A DNA stretch of 64,000 bases from Burkholderia catarinensis (GCF_001883705.2 NZ_MDEQ02000014.1:174731-238730), one strand, 5' to 3'; positions 47,580 through 60,319 are shown, counted from the first letter of the stretch. A program made the numbers and translations. The notes: generated by a model not told the origin, from the letters alone.

Positions 47580-48562
47580 CAGATCACCTTCTTCGAAAAC
47601 AGGTCGTGCATGTTCAGCGCGCCGATCAGCGCGCCGTCGGCATCGACCACCAGCATCTGGTTGATCCGGTGGCGCTCCATCAGTTCCACGGCCTCGACCG
47701 CCAGGTGATCCGGGGCGATGGTGCGCGGGTCGCGCGTCATCACTTCGGTGATCGGCAGCGTGCGGAAGTCGCCGTCGCGCGCGAGCACGCGGCGCAGGTC
47801 GCCGTCCGTGAAGATGCCCGCGACCTTGCCGCCGGCGTCGACCACGGCGGTCATGCCCAGGCGCTTCGCGGTGATCTGGAACAGCGCGTCCGACAGCGTC
47901 GCGTCGAGCCCGACGGACGGGACGTCGTCGCCCGAGCGCATCACGTCGCGCACGTAGGTGAGCAGGCGCCGGCCGAGCGCGCCGCCCGGATGCGAGCGCG
48001 CGAAATCCTCCGAACCGAAGCCGCGCGCGTCGAGCACGGCGACGGCGAGCGCATCGCCGAGCGCGAGCGCGGCGGTCGTGCTCGCGGTGGGCGCGAGGTT
48101 CAGCGGGCACGCTTCCTTGGCGACCGCGGCGTTCAGGTTCACGTCGGCGAGCGTGCCGAGGCTCGACCCCGCGCGACCCGTGATCGCGATCAGCTTCGCG
48201 CCGATCCGCTTGACGAGCGGCAGGATCGCGATGAGCTCTTCCGATTCGCCGGAATAGGAGATGCCGATGAAGACGTCGTCGGCGGTGACCATCCCGAGGT
48301 CGCCGTGGCTGGCCTCGGCAGGATGAACGAAGAAGGCTGGCGTGCCGGTGCTGGCCAGCGTTGCTGCGATCTTGCGGGCGATATGCCCCGATTTGCCGAT
48401 ACCGGACACCACCACGCGGCCGCGGCAGCCGAGCAGCAGCGCGACGGCCTCGACGAAGCCGCCGTCGAGCTGGTCGCGCAGCGCGCGCACGGCGTCCGCC
48501 TCGATGTCGAGCACGTCGCGGGCGAGCGCGAGCGCCCGGTCATCATTGATTTTCGCTATCAT
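47579..48562 (-). CDS. kdsD: Arabinose-5-phosphate isomerase KdsD
   Basis: The 327-residue enzyme converts ribulose-5-phosphate to arabinose-5-phosphate, the first step of Kdo synthesis. Seen: a SIS domain (VVSGIGKSGHIARKIAATL, GISYSGESEELI) and two C-terminal CBS domains (VMRSGDDVPSV, VMTRDPRTIAPD). It is the first gene of kdsD-kdsC-lptC-lptA-lptB and is divergent from the antiporter gene. Confidence 0.95.
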   Translation of the reverse strand: MIAKINDDRALALARDVLDIEADAVRALRDQLDGGFVEAVALLLGCRGRVVVSGIGKSGHIARKIAATLASTGTPAFFVHPAEASHGDLGMVTADDVFIGISYSGESEELIAILPLVKRIGAKLIAITGRAGSSLGTLADVNLNAAVAKEACPLNLAPTASTTAALALGDALAVAVLDARGFGSEDFARSHPGGALGRRLLTYVRDVMRSGDDVPSVGLDATLSDALFQITAKRLGMTAVVDAGGKVAGIFTDGDLRRVLARDGDFRTLPITEVMTRDPRTIAPDHLAVEAVELMERHRINQMLVVDADGALIGALNMHDLFSKKVI

Positions 48563-48687
48563 GCGCGGAGTATAGCAAAGGCGTTTGTTCGCCGCGCCGC
48601 GCCTTCGGACTCGTCCGATATCGCCTGACCACCGCCACCACCCGTGCCCGCATTGCCGTGGCCCCGACGAACGAGGACGCTTCGCCC

Positions 48688-50694
48688 GTGATTTCCCCGC
48701 TCGAAATGACCCTGCTGCTGCTGCTGGCCTCGGTAGTGGGCGTCGTCGTATTTCGCTCGTTGAACCTGCCGCCGATGCTCGGCTACCTGACCGTCGGCAT
48801 CGTGGTCGGCCCGCACGCGTTCGGCATCACGGCGGATCTCGAACGGGCCGAGCATCTCGCGGAATTCGGCGTGGTGTTCCTGATGTTTTCGATCGGCCTC
48901 GAGTTCTCCCTCGCGAAGCTGAGGTCGATGCAGCGGCTCGTGTTCGGGCTCGGGCTGCTGCAGGTCGTCGCTACCCTCGTGCTCGCGCTCGTGCTCGGCG
49001 CGCTGTTCGAGCACTGGGTGCACATCACGTGGCAGGGCAGCATCGCGCTCGGCGGCGCGCTCGCGATGTCGTCGACGGCGATCGTGTCGAAGATGCTCGC
49101 CGAGCGGCTTGAGATCGAGACCGAGCACGGCCGCAACATCTTCGGCGTGCTGCTGTTCCAGGATCTCGCGGTCGTGCCGCTGCTGATCGTGATCGCCGCG
49201 TTCGGCGCCGAATCGTCGAAGGACCTCGCGCTCACGCTCGGCTTCGCGGCGGTCAAGATCGTGATCGCGCTCGCGCTGCTGCTGATCGTCGGCCAGCGCT
49301 TCATGACGCGCTGGCTCAACGTCGTCGCGCGGCGCCGCTCGCAGGAGCTGTTCGTGCTGAACCTGCTGCTCGTCACGCTCGGCGCCGCGTTCATCACCGA
49401 CCGCTTCGGACTGTCGCTCGCGCTCGGCGCGTTCATCGCGGGGATGCTCATTTCCGAGACGCCGTTCCGCCATCAGGTGGAGGAGGACATCAAGCCGTTC
49501 CGCGACGTGCTGCTCGGCCTGTTCTTCGTGACGACGGGGATGCTGCTCGATCCGCGCGTGATCTGGGAGCACCCGTTGCTCGTGCTCGGTTTCTTCGTCG
49601 GGCAGATCCTGTTCAAGGGGACGATGATCGCCGGGCTCGCGCGGCTGTTCGGCGCGACGCCGGGCGTCGCGATGCGCACCGGCATCGGCCTTGCGCAGGC
49701 CGGCGAATTCGGCTTCGTGCTGCTGAACCTGATTCTCGACCGGCATCTCGTCGATGCGACGCTGCTGCAGGCGATCCTCGCGTCGATGCTGCTGTCGATG
49801 CTCGCCGCGCCGTTCCTGATCCAGAACGCCGACCGGATCGTGATGCGGCTGTCGTCGACCGAATGGATGCAGCAGTCGCTGCAGATGACGCGGATCGCGA
49901 CGCAAAGCCTCAAGCAGCGCGGCCACGTGATCATCTGCGGCTACGGCCGCGCGGGCCAGAACCTGGCGCGCATGCTCGAACAGGAAGGCATTTCGTACGT
50001 CGCGCTCGACCTCGACCCCGATCGGGTGAGCGCGGCCGCGACGGCCGGCGAATCGGTCGTGTTCGGCGACGCGGCGCGCCGCGAGTCGCTGGTCGCGGCC
50101 GGTATCCACCGTGCGGCGGCCGTCGCGATCACCTATGCGAACACGCCGTCGGCGCTGCGCGTGCTGCACCACGTGCACGAGCTCGAGCCGACGCTGCCCG
50201 CGATCGTGCGCACCGTCGACGATGCCGATCTCGAGAAGCTGCTCGCGGCCGGCGCGACCGAGGTGATTCCGGAGATCGTCGAGGGCAGCCTGATGCTCGC
50301 GTCGCATACGCTGGTGCTGGTCGGCGTGCCGATGCGCAAGGTCGTGCGGCGCGTCGAGGAGATGCGCGACGAGCGCTACCGCCTGCTGCGCGGCTATTTC
50401 CGCGGCGCGGACGACGCGGACGACGACGACCACGAGCAGGTGCGGCTACAATCGGTGCCGGTCGATGCGCGTGCGGACGCGGTCGGGCGCTCGCTGGAGG
50501 AACTCGGGCTGTATGCGCTCGGGCTGGAGGTCACGGCGATCCGCCGGCATGGCATCCGCGGCGTCGAACCCGATCCGCAGACCAAGCTGCGCGCGAGCGA
50601 CATCGTGGTGCTGCGCGGGCTGCCCGAGGCGCTCGCGCTCGCGGAGGAGCGGTTGTCGCGCCATCGGCGCGAGCCGCCGGCCGCAGCTGCATGA
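48688..50694 (+). CDS. CPA2-family cation:proton antiporter with RCK domain (KefB/YbaL-like)
   Basis: The 668-residue protein has about twelve membrane segments (1-390), a Rossmann RCK-N domain (HVIICGYGRAGQNLARML near 410) and a TrkA-C domain at the end. Such proteins exchange potassium or other monovalent cations for protons and are gated by nucleotides or thiols. GTG 48688 is preferred because GAGGA precedes it and MISPLEMTLLLL matches relatives as I recall them; GTG 48658 and ATG 48706 are alternatives. Ion specificity cannot be read from the sequence. Confidence 0.88.
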   Translation: MISPLEMTLLLLLASVVGVVVFRSLNLPPMLGYLTVGIVVGPHAFGITADLERAEHLAEFGVVFLMFSIGLEFSLAKLRSMQRLVFGLGLLQVVATLVLALVLGALFEHWVHITWQGSIALGGALAMSSTAIVSKMLAERLEIETEHGRNIFGVLLFQDLAVVPLLIVIAAFGAESSKDLALTLGFAAVKIVIALALLLIVGQRFMTRWLNVVARRRSQELFVLNLLLVTLGAAFITDRFGLSLALGAFIAGMLISETPFRHQVEEDIKPFRDVLLGLFFVTTGMLLDPRVIWEHPLLVLGFFVGQILFKGTMIAGLARLFGATPGVAMRTGIGLAQAGEFGFVLLNLILDRHLVDATLLQAILASMLLSMLAAPFLIQNADRIVMRLSSTEWMQQSLQMTRIATQSLKQRGHVIICGYGRAGQNLARMLEQEGISYVALDLDPDRVSAAATAGESVVFGDAARRESLVAAGIHRAAAVAITYANTPSALRVLHHVHELEPTLPAIVRTVDDADLEKLLAAGATEVIPEIVEGSLMLASHTLVLVGVPMRKVVRRVEEMRDERYRLLRGYFRGADDADDDDHEQVRLQSVPVDARADAVGRSLEELGLYALGLEVTAIRRHGIRGVEPDPQTKLRASDIVVLRGLPEALALAEERLSRHRREPPAAAA

Positions 50695-50727
50695 CCCGCG
50701 ATTCATAACCTGACCCGTATTTATTCG

Positions 50728-50760
50728 AAACGGTGCCCGATCTTCGCGCACCGTTTTTTT
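50728..50760 (+). terminator. Terminator after the antiporter gene
   Basis: A 9-bp stem (50728-50736 with 50748-50756) runs into seven T residues. It lies just before the apt ribosome site, so apt probably has its own promoter or depends on readthrough. Confidence 0.85.
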
Positions 50761-50771
50761 CGGAGAGTTTC

Positions 50772-51338
50772 ATGCCGCATTCGTCGTCGGGCGCGCCGCT
50801 CGATCCGGTCGCCTTCATCCACAGCCAGATCCGCACGGTGCCCGACTGGCCGCAGCCGGGCGTGATGTTCCGCGACATCACGACGCTGCTGCAGAGCCCG
50901 AAGGCGCTGCGCATCCTCGTCGACCTGTTCGTCGAGCGCTATGTCGATGCGAAGCTCGACTACGTCGCGGGCCTCGACGCGCGCGGCTTCATCATCGCGC
51001 CGATCGTGGCGTACGAGCTGAGCGTCGGCTTCGTGCCGATCCGCAAGGTCGGCAAGCTGCCGTACAAGACGCGCTCGGAATCGTACGACCTCGAATACGG
51101 CAGCGCGACGGTCGAGATCCACGAGGATGCGTGCCGCCCGGGCGACCGCGTGATCATCATGGACGACCTGATCGCGACCGGCGGCACGATGATGGCGGGG
51201 CGCAACCTGCTGCAGCGGCTCGGCGCGGTGGTCGTCGAAGGCGCGGCGATCATCGACCTGCCCGATCTCGGCGGCTCGGCGCTGCTGCGCAACGCCGGAC
51301 TGCCCGTCTATACCGTCACCGAATTCGCCGGCCACTGA
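50772..51338 (+). CDS. apt: Adenine phosphoribosyltransferase
   Basis: The 188-residue salvage enzyme makes AMP from adenine and PRPP. Seen: PDWPQPGVMFRDITTLL, AGLDARGFIIAPIVAYEL and the PRPP loop VIIMDDLIATGGTMMAG. ATG 50772 follows GGAGAG. Length is standard. Confidence 0.96.
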   Translation: MPHSSSGAPLDPVAFIHSQIRTVPDWPQPGVMFRDITTLLQSPKALRILVDLFVERYVDAKLDYVAGLDARGFIIAPIVAYELSVGFVPIRKVGKLPYKTRSESYDLEYGSATVEIHEDACRPGDRVIIMDDLIATGGTMMAGRNLLQRLGAVVVEGAAIIDLPDLGGSALLRNAGLPVYTVTEFAGH

Positions 51339-51364
51339 ACGCCGGCTCACGCAGCGAGGTCACG

Positions 51365-51979
51365 ATGCCCAACTTCATGCTGTTTCTCGCCACGTCGATC
51401 GCGATCACGTTCGCGCCCGGTCCCGACAACCTGCAGGTGCTCGCGCGCGGCATCTCGCAGGGCCGCGCGGCCGGCTTCGTCGCCGCGCTCGGCTTCACGG
51501 CCGGGATCCTGTTCCACACGACGCTCGCGGCGCTCGGCGTCGCGGCCGTGCTGCGTTCGTCGCCGGTCGCGTTCCAGATCCTGAAGCTCGCGGGCGCCGC
51601 GTACCTCGTGTGGATCGGCATCAAGGCACTGCGCAGCCAGGGGCTCGCGAATGCGCACGCGCGTCCGCCGCAGCCGCTCGGCACGATCTTCCGGCAGAGC
51701 GTGATCGGCAACCTGATGAATCCGAAGGTCACGCTGTTCTTCGTCGTGTTCCTGCCGCAGTTCGTCGATCCGCACGGCGCGCAGGGCGTGACGCTGCAGA
51801 TGTTCGAGCTCGGCGCGCTGTTCATGCTGCAGACGGCCGCGATCTTCTCGCTGTTCGGCGTCGGCGCGGGCATGATCGGCGCGTGGCTGAAGCGCCGCCC
51901 GAAGGCCGGCGTTTGGCTCGACCGGATCGCCGGCGCGACGTTCATCGCGATCGGCATCCGCGTTGCGCTGAAGGACTGA
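51365..51979 (+). CDS. LysE/RhtB-family amino-acid exporter
   Basis: The 204-residue inner-membrane protein has six hydrophobic segments and the family motif FAPGPDNLQVLARGISQGRA near the N-terminus, with NLMNPKVTLFFVVFLPQF in the middle. Members export amino acids or homoserine lactones; the substrate is unknown here. It lies 26 bases after apt and 5 bases before the NUDIX gene. Confidence 0.92.
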   Translation: MPNFMLFLATSIAITFAPGPDNLQVLARGISQGRAAGFVAALGFTAGILFHTTLAALGVAAVLRSSPVAFQILKLAGAAYLVWIGIKALRSQGLANAHARPPQPLGTIFRQSVIGNLMNPKVTLFFVVFLPQFVDPHGAQGVTLQMFELGALFMLQTAAIFSLFGVGAGMIGAWLKRRPKAGVWLDRIAGATFIAIGIRVALKD

Positions 51980-51984
51980 GGGCG

Positions 51985-52851
51985 ATGACGTTTCCGTGCA
52001 TCGCGGCCGCGCGCTGCTTCGATCCGGCCGCGCACCTGCGTTTCGAGATCGCCGGCCAGGCGGTCGGCTGGGTGCGCCGCCAGGACGTCGCGAAGCTCGC
52101 CCGCTGGCCCGACGTGTTCGAGCTGACCGGCGAGCGCGTCGTGCTGTCGGCGCGCTACGACTCGGTCGATGCGCGCAGCATGGCGCTGGCGAGCGCGATC
52201 GGCGCGCTCGCGGCCGAAGGCGCGATTCCCGGCTGGCGCGACGAGATCTACGCGATCCGCAACCGCTTCGACGATCCGCCGCTCGCGTACATCGAGCGCG
52301 CCGCGTCGCGCTTCTTCGGCACGCAGACTTATGCGGTGCACCTGAACGGCATCGTAGAATGTGCGGTTGCGCCGGGCGAGCCGTCCGCCGCGGCGCCGCC
52401 GCAGATGTGGCTCGGCCGCCGCAGCGAGACCAAGGCAACCGACCCCGGCATGCTCGACAACGTCGTCGCGGGCGGGATCGGCTGGGGCCTGGGCGTTCAC
52501 GAGACGCTCGCGAAGGAATGCTGGGAAGAAGCCGGCATTCCGGCCGAACTGGCCGCGCGCGCGATCGCGGGCCGCGCGGTGCAGGTGCTGTGCTCGCTGC
52601 CGGAAGGCACGCAGTCCGAACTGATCTTCGTGTACGACCTGCCGCTGCCGCCCGATTTCGCGCCGCGCAACCAGGACGGCGAAGTGGCCGAGCACCTGCT
52701 GGCCGGCGTGCCCGAGGTGGTCGGCTGGCTGCGCGCGGGCCGCGCGACGATGGACGCGAGCCTCGCGACGCTCGACACGCTGCTGCGCCACCGCTGGCTC
52801 GCGGCGGCCGACGCGGCGGGTATCGACGCGCTGTTCGCACCGGCCGCGTGA
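51985..52851 (+). CDS. DUF4743/NUDIX hydrolase (Tnr3-like)
   Basis: The 288-residue protein has an N-terminal DUF4743 domain (about 15-130) and a NUDIX domain. The NUDIX box reads GLGVHETLAKECWEEAGI, with Lys in place of the usual Arg but the metal-binding glutamates kept. Similar fusions occur in thiamine-pyrophosphokinase-linked proteins such as yeast Tnr3, where the NUDIX part hydrolyses damaged or oxo forms of thiamine diphosphate. That role is inference here. ATG 51985 follows GAGGG after the exporter gene. Confidence 0.85.
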   Translation: MTFPCIAAARCFDPAAHLRFEIAGQAVGWVRRQDVAKLARWPDVFELTGERVVLSARYDSVDARSMALASAIGALAAEGAIPGWRDEIYAIRNRFDDPPLAYIERAASRFFGTQTYAVHLNGIVECAVAPGEPSAAAPPQMWLGRRSETKATDPGMLDNVVAGGIGWGLGVHETLAKECWEEAGIPAELAARAIAGRAVQVLCSLPEGTQSELIFVYDLPLPPDFAPRNQDGEVAEHLLAGVPEVVGWLRAGRATMDASLATLDTLLRHRWLAAADAAGIDALFAPAA

Positions 52852-52925
52852 CGCGTGCCGCGACGCGCGGCACGGCGGCGCGAACGGGCAATTTGACGAA
52901 TACGGAAACAAAGGGAGTAGCGGTC

Positions 52926-53810
52926 ATGCCGACCGATCACAGCTTTATCTTGAAACTGTCGTGCCCCGACCGGCACGGCATCGTCCATGCGGTCTCGGGC
53001 TTCCTGTTCGAGCGCAGCAACAACATCCTCGATTCGGCGCAGTTCGGCGACAGCCGCACCAGCGAATTCTTCATGCGCGTGCACTTCGAGCAGGACGGCG
53101 GCGGTGCGGATGCCGCGTCGGCGCTCGACACGCTTCGCAAGGAATTCGCGCCGCTCGCCGAGCAATTCTCGATGCGCTGGGAGCTGCATGACGCGGCCGT
53201 GAAGCCGCGCGTCGTGATCATGGTGTCGAAGATCGGCCATTGCCTGAACGACCTGTTGTTCCGCTATCGCACCGGCCAGCTGCCGATCGAGATCCCGGCG
53301 ATCGTGTCGAACCACAAGGAGTTCTACCAGCTCGCCGCAAGCTACAACATCCCGTTCCATCACTTCCCGCTGATCGGCGGTTCGTCCGACGCCGCGAAGG
53401 CCGCGCAGGAAGCGCGCGTGCTGGATGTGATCGACGAGCACCAGGCCGATCTCGTCGTGCTCGCGCGCTACATGCAGATCCTGTCGCCGAACCTGTGCAA
53501 GCAGCTCGCCGGGCGCGCGATCAACATCCACCATTCGTTCCTGCCGAGCTTCAAGGGCGCGAAGCCTTACTACCAGGCATTCGATCGCGGCGTGAAGCTG
53601 ATCGGCGCGACCGCGCACTACGTGACGACCGATCTCGACGAAGGCCCGATCATCGAGCAGGAAGTCGAGCGCGTCGACCACAGCATGACGCCCGACCAGC
53701 TGACCGCGATCGGTCGCGACGTCGAGTGCGTGACGCTCGCGCGCGCGGTGAAGTGGCACGTCGAGCACCGGGTCGTGCTGAACGGGACGAAGACGGTCGT
53801 GTTCCGCTGA
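52926..53810 (+). CDS. purU: Formyltetrahydrofolate deformylase
   Basis: The 294-residue enzyme hydrolyses 10-formyltetrahydrofolate to formate and THF, balancing one-carbon pools. Seen: an N-terminal ACT domain (LKLSCPDRHGIVHAVSGFL) and a formyltransferase-type catalytic domain with INIHHSFLPSFKGAKPY and ATAHYVTTDLDEGPII. ATG 52926 has GGGAG upstream. Confidence 0.95.
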   Translation: MPTDHSFILKLSCPDRHGIVHAVSGFLFERSNNILDSAQFGDSRTSEFFMRVHFEQDGGGADAASALDTLRKEFAPLAEQFSMRWELHDAAVKPRVVIMVSKIGHCLNDLLFRYRTGQLPIEIPAIVSNHKEFYQLAASYNIPFHHFPLIGGSSDAAKAAQEARVLDVIDEHQADLVVLARYMQILSPNLCKQLAGRAINIHHSFLPSFKGAKPYYQAFDRGVKLIGATAHYVTTDLDEGPIIEQEVERVDHSMTPDQLTAIGRDVECVTLARAVKWHVEHRVVLNGTKTVVFR

Positions 53811-53856
53811 TCGGCCATTTGCGTGCGCCGGACGCCGGTCGGCGCGGCACGCAAAC

Positions 53857-53894
53857 AAAAACGCCGCGCCCTTCACGGGGCGCGGCGTTTTTTT
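53857..53894. terminator. Bidirectional terminator after purU
   Basis: An 11-bp GC stem (53861-53871 with 53878-53888) is flanked by AAAA and a T-run. It serves purU on the plus strand and the convergent AI-2E family gene. Confidence 0.92.
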
Positions 53895-53916
53895 ATTATC
53901 GTGCGCGGCGCGGGCG

Positions 53917-54999
53917 TCAGATCAGCCGCAGCATGTACAGCTCACGCTTGACGTACGCGTAGAAGATCGGCGCGGCGATCACGCCCGGCAGCCCGAACGC
54001 GGCTTCCATGAAGAGCATCGCGAGCAGCAGCTCCCACGCGCGCGATTCGATCTGGCCGCCGATGATCTTCGCGTTCAGGAAATATTCGAGCTTGTGGATG
54101 ATCACGAGGAATGCGAGCGACGCGATCGCGGTGCCCATGCTGACCGACATCGACACGGCGACGATCAGCGTGTTCGAGATCAGGTTGCCGATCACGGGCA
54201 GCAGGCCGACGATGAACGTGACGAGCACCAGCGTTTTCGACAGCGGCAGCCGCTCGTGGAAGATCGGCAGCGCGACGAGCAGGTAGATGCCCGTGAACGT
54301 TGCGTTGATCGCCGAAATCTTGATCTGCGCGAACACGATCCGGCGGAACGCCTCGGCGAAGCGCGACACGCGCGTGACGAGCGCGGTCGACAGCGGGCGG
54401 CGCACCTTGCCGTGTTCGACGCCGATCGCGATCATCGCGCCGATGATCATCCCGAACAGCACATGGCCGAAGCCGCGCGCGACGCTTTTGCCGCTTTGCT
54501 GAAGCTGATCCATGTGCGCGTGCATCAGCACGGCCGCCTTCGTCTTCATCTGCTCGACGTCGACGGGCAGCAGGTTCGCGATCCACGCCGGCGTGCGTGC
54601 ACGGGTCTGCTCGACGATCTGCATCAACTGGCCGAGCAGGCTCTGCAGGTTCGGCACCGTGTGTTCGAAGTGATCGATGATGCCGATCGTCAGGCCGGTG
54701 AGCCCGCCGACGATCACGATCGCCAGCAGCACGACGGCGACCCAGCGCGCACGCATGCTCGTCGTATGGCGTTCGATCACGGGGGCGATCGTGTGGATCA
54801 GCTGGTAGACCAGAAGGCCCGCGAGCAGCCCGCCGAGCAGCTTGAGCTCGATGACGAGCACCATCGTGACGAGCGCGAACAGGTAGCTGCCGATTTCGAT
54901 CGCCGACAGCTTAGGCATGCTGAAGTCGCTCGTCAGCCGCACGCTGCGCAGGTGCGGCTCGCGGTTCTGCGCATCGCGCGACTCTTGTTGCTTCTCCAT
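53917..54999 (-). CDS. AI-2E family (PF01594) transporter
   Basis: The 360-residue membrane protein has about eight hydrophobic segments, with a pair near the N-terminus (AIEIGSYLFALVTMVLVIEL), a large soluble loop (about 110-195) and a C-terminal cluster. PF01594 members include TqsA (autoinducer-2 export) and sodium/proton antiporters; which applies is unknown. ATG 54999 follows AGGA at 8 bases; an upstream ATG at 55026 lacks a ribosome site. Confidence 0.88.
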   Translation of the reverse strand: MEKQQESRDAQNREPHLRSVRLTSDFSMPKLSAIEIGSYLFALVTMVLVIELKLLGGLLAGLLVYQLIHTIAPVIERHTTSMRARWVAVVLLAIVIVGGLTGLTIGIIDHFEHTVPNLQSLLGQLMQIVEQTRARTPAWIANLLPVDVEQMKTKAAVLMHAHMDQLQQSGKSVARGFGHVLFGMIIGAMIAIGVEHGKVRRPLSTALVTRVSRFAEAFRRIVFAQIKISAINATFTGIYLLVALPIFHERLPLSKTLVLVTFIVGLLPVIGNLISNTLIVAVSMSVSMGTAIASLAFLVIIHKLEYFLNAKIIGGQIESRAWELLLAMLFMEAAFGLPGVIAAPIFYAYVKRELYMLRLI

Positions 55000-55189
55000 C
55001 GTGGATTCCTGTCGTTCGTGTGTCATGCCGCGGAATGCGCGGCAGAGCGGCGCTCGCCCGGCGCCGCACCGGATTGGTGCGGATGGCGAACCTTACGACC
55101 GTAAAGTATAGCCGCCATTATGGGCCGCAAACGGGCCGTTTGGCGCGTGGTGTAAACGCAGAAGGGAAAACGAGGAGGGGCAGATCGGG

Positions 55190-55211
55190 CGCGCGGCCAG
55201 GCGGCCGCGCG
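55190..55211. repeat. GC-rich hairpin downstream of uvrA
   Basis: Arms of 9 bases (55190-55198 and 55203-55211) pair around a 4-base loop. It lies 20 bases beyond the uvrA stop codon. No T-run is seen, so its use as a terminator is uncertain. Confidence 0.35.
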
Positions 55212-55231
55212 CGGGAAGGGCGGGACGCGGG

Positions 55232-58117
<2,886 letters not shown>

Positions 58118-58381
58118 GAACCTGGCGAAAATGGAGGGGACCAAACCTGCTACTATAACGGCTTTTCGAGGCCGTCGTTTGGGGGCCCCAGCCTTTACAG
58201 CAGGTGGCAGCAAGACGGCGCCTGCGCCGGGGAAAGCGGTCGCACCGCGCGATTCCAGGCGGCCTGTGGGCTACCTGCATCATGCCCCGACGATTGCCAG
58301 CCGGGCCTCCCGGGCCGATGGTCCTGATCTTCCGCCGCCCGGTGCCGGGCGGGCATTCCGATCATTCGAAATTCATTCCCG

Positions 58382-59569
58382 ATGTCCAATCCGTCCGCCA
58401 CGTCTTCCCGCATGAGTGCGCCCGAACTGCGCGCGACCACGTCGCTCGCGGCGATCTTCGCGCTGCGCATGCTCGGCCTGTTCATGATCATGCCGGTGTT
58501 CTCGGTCTACGCGAAAACCATCCCGGGCGGCGACAACGTGCTGCTCGTCGGCATCGCGCTCGGGGCCTACGGCGTCACGCAGTCGCTGTTCTACATTTTC
58601 TACGGCTGGGCGTCCGACAAGTTCGGCCGTAAGCCGGTGATCGCCACGGGCCTCGTGATCTTCGCGCTCGGCAGCTTCGTCGCCGCGTCCGCGCACGACA
58701 TCACGTGGATCATCGTCGGCCGCGTGATCCAGGGGATGGGCGCCGTGTCGTCCGCGGTGCTCGCGTTCATCGCCGACCTGACCTCCGAGCAGAACCGCAC
58801 GAAGGCGATGGCGATGGTCGGCGGCTCGATCGGCGTGTCGTTCGCGGTCGCGATCGTCGGCGCGCCGATCGTGTTCCACTGGGTCGGGATGAGCGGGTTG
58901 TTCGCGATCGTCGGCGTGCTGTCGATCCTCGCGATCGGCGTCGTGGTGTGGATCGTGCCCGACGCGGCAAAGCCCGTGCACGTGCCCGCGCCGTTCGCCG
59001 AGGTGCTGCACAACGTCGAGCTGCTGCGCCTGAACTTCGGCGTGCTGGTGCTGCACGCGACGCAGACCGCGCTGTTCCTCGTCGTGCCGCGCCTGCTGGT
59101 CGACGGCGGGCTGCCGGTCGCCGCGCACTGGAAGGTCTACCTGCCGGTGATGGGGCTCGCGTTCGTGATGATGGTCCCGGCGATCATCGTCGCGGAAAAA
59201 CGGGGCAAGATGAAGCCGGTGCTGCTTGGCGGCATTCTGGCTATCCTGATCGGTCAATTGCTGCTGGGCAGCGCGCCGCATACCATCCTGATTGTGGCGG
59301 CGATCCTGTTCGTCTACTTCCTCGGGTTCAACATCCTGGAAGCGTCGCAGCCTTCGCTCGTGTCGAAGCTCGCGCCGGGTTCGCGCAAGGGCGCGGCCAC
59401 GGGCGTCTACAACACCACGCAGTCGATCGGGCTCGCGCTCGGCGGCATCGCGGGCGGCTGGCTGCTGAAGCACGGCGGCGCGAACACGGTGTTCTACGCG
59501 TGCTCTGGGCTCGTTGCCGCGTGGCTTATAATCGCGGCCAGCATGAAAGCGCCGCCGCGCAAGGCCTGA
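58382..59569 (+). CDS. Major facilitator superfamily transporter (YajR-like)
   Basis: The 395-residue protein has twelve predicted membrane segments. The loop 2-3 motif YGWASDKFGRKPVIATGL and GRVIQGMGAVSSAV are typical of drug:proton antiporter-like facilitators. It lacks the C-terminal cytoplasmic domain of E. coli YajR. The substrate is unknown. The position between uvrA and ssb is conserved in Burkholderiales as far as I recall. Confidence 0.9.
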   Translation: MSNPSATSSRMSAPELRATTSLAAIFALRMLGLFMIMPVFSVYAKTIPGGDNVLLVGIALGAYGVTQSLFYIFYGWASDKFGRKPVIATGLVIFALGSFVAASAHDITWIIVGRVIQGMGAVSSAVLAFIADLTSEQNRTKAMAMVGGSIGVSFAVAIVGAPIVFHWVGMSGLFAIVGVLSILAIGVVVWIVPDAAKPVHVPAPFAEVLHNVELLRLNFGVLVLHATQTALFLVVPRLLVDGGLPVAAHWKVYLPVMGLAFVMMVPAIIVAEKRGKMKPVLLGGILAILIGQLLLGSAPHTILIVAAILFVYFLGFNILEASQPSLVSKLAPGSRKGAATGVYNTTQSIGLALGGIAGGWLLKHGGANTVFYACSGLVAAWLIIAASMKAPPRKA

Positions 59570-59670
59570 ACCTACTTCGGGCAGGCACCGGCGGCGTTCG
59601 CCGGCTTGTCCGGCGGGCCGTTCCGACGATAGGCGCGGGCGGCCCGGCATCGAATTTACTGGAGAAACAC

Positions 59671-60231
59671 ATGGCATCCGTCAACAAGGTCATCCTCGTC
59701 GGCAATCTCGGCGCCGATCCTGAAGTCCGTTACCTGCCGAGCGGCGACGCGGTTGCGAATATCCGTCTCGCGACGACCGACCGCTATAAGGACAAGGCAA
59801 GCGGCGATATGAAGGAAATGACCGAGTGGCATCGCGTCGCGTTCTTCGGCCGTCTGGCGGAAATCGTCAGCGAATACCTGAAGAAGGGTTCGTCGGTCTA
59901 TATCGAAGGCCGCATCCGCACGCGCAAGTGGCAGGGCCAGGACGGCCAGGATCGCTACTCGACCGAAATCGTCGCCGACCAGATGCAGATGCTCGGCGGC
60001 CGCGGCGGTGCGGGCGGCGGCGGCGGTGGCGGTGACGAAGGCGGTTACGGCGGCGGCTACGGTGGTGGTGGCGAGCAGATGGAACGTGCCGGTGGTGGTG
60101 GCGGTCGCGCCGGCGGCGCGGCGCGTGGCGGTGCGCCGCGTGGCGGTGCTGCCGGCGGTGGCGCGCAGAGCCGCCCGAGCGCACCGGCCGGCGGCGGCTT
60201 CGACGAGATGGACGACGATATCCCGTTCTGA
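59671..60231 (+). CDS. ssb: Single-stranded DNA-binding protein
   Basis: The 186-residue protein has an N-terminal OB fold (MASVNKVILVGNLGADPEVR, EWHRVAFFGRLAEI), a glycine-rich linker (about 112-175) and the acidic partner-binding tip DDDIPF. It coats single-stranded DNA and recruits replication and repair proteins. ATG 59671 has GGAG upstream. Confidence 0.97.
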   Translation: MASVNKVILVGNLGADPEVRYLPSGDAVANIRLATTDRYKDKASGDMKEMTEWHRVAFFGRLAEIVSEYLKKGSSVYIEGRIRTRKWQGQDGQDRYSTEIVADQMQMLGGRGGAGGGGGGGDEGGYGGGYGGGGEQMERAGGGGGRAGGAARGGAPRGGAAGGGAQSRPSAPAGGGFDEMDDDIPF

Positions 60232-60291
60232 TCGGCAAGTCGGCATCCTGCATTACGATGGGCCCGAATGTCCGAGTCAAGCCAGTCGCTT

Positions 60292-60319
60292 GGCCCGGGT
60301 TTTCGGGCCCTTCTTCGTT
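60292..60319 (+). terminator. Candidate terminator after ssb
   Basis: A 6-bp GC stem (60292-60297 with 60304-60309) is followed by a T-rich tract (CTTCTTCGTTT). It lies before the mug start. Confidence 0.6.

Noticed and set aside
48559..50433. A 624-codon minus-strand frame opposite the antiporter gene
   Set aside because: Antisense shadow with His/Arg/Glu repeats; no family resemblance.
58118..58381. LexA box expected between uvrA and the MFS/ssb genes
   Set aside because: I looked for CTG-N10-CAG forms with good flanks and found none, unlike E. coli uvrA-ssb.
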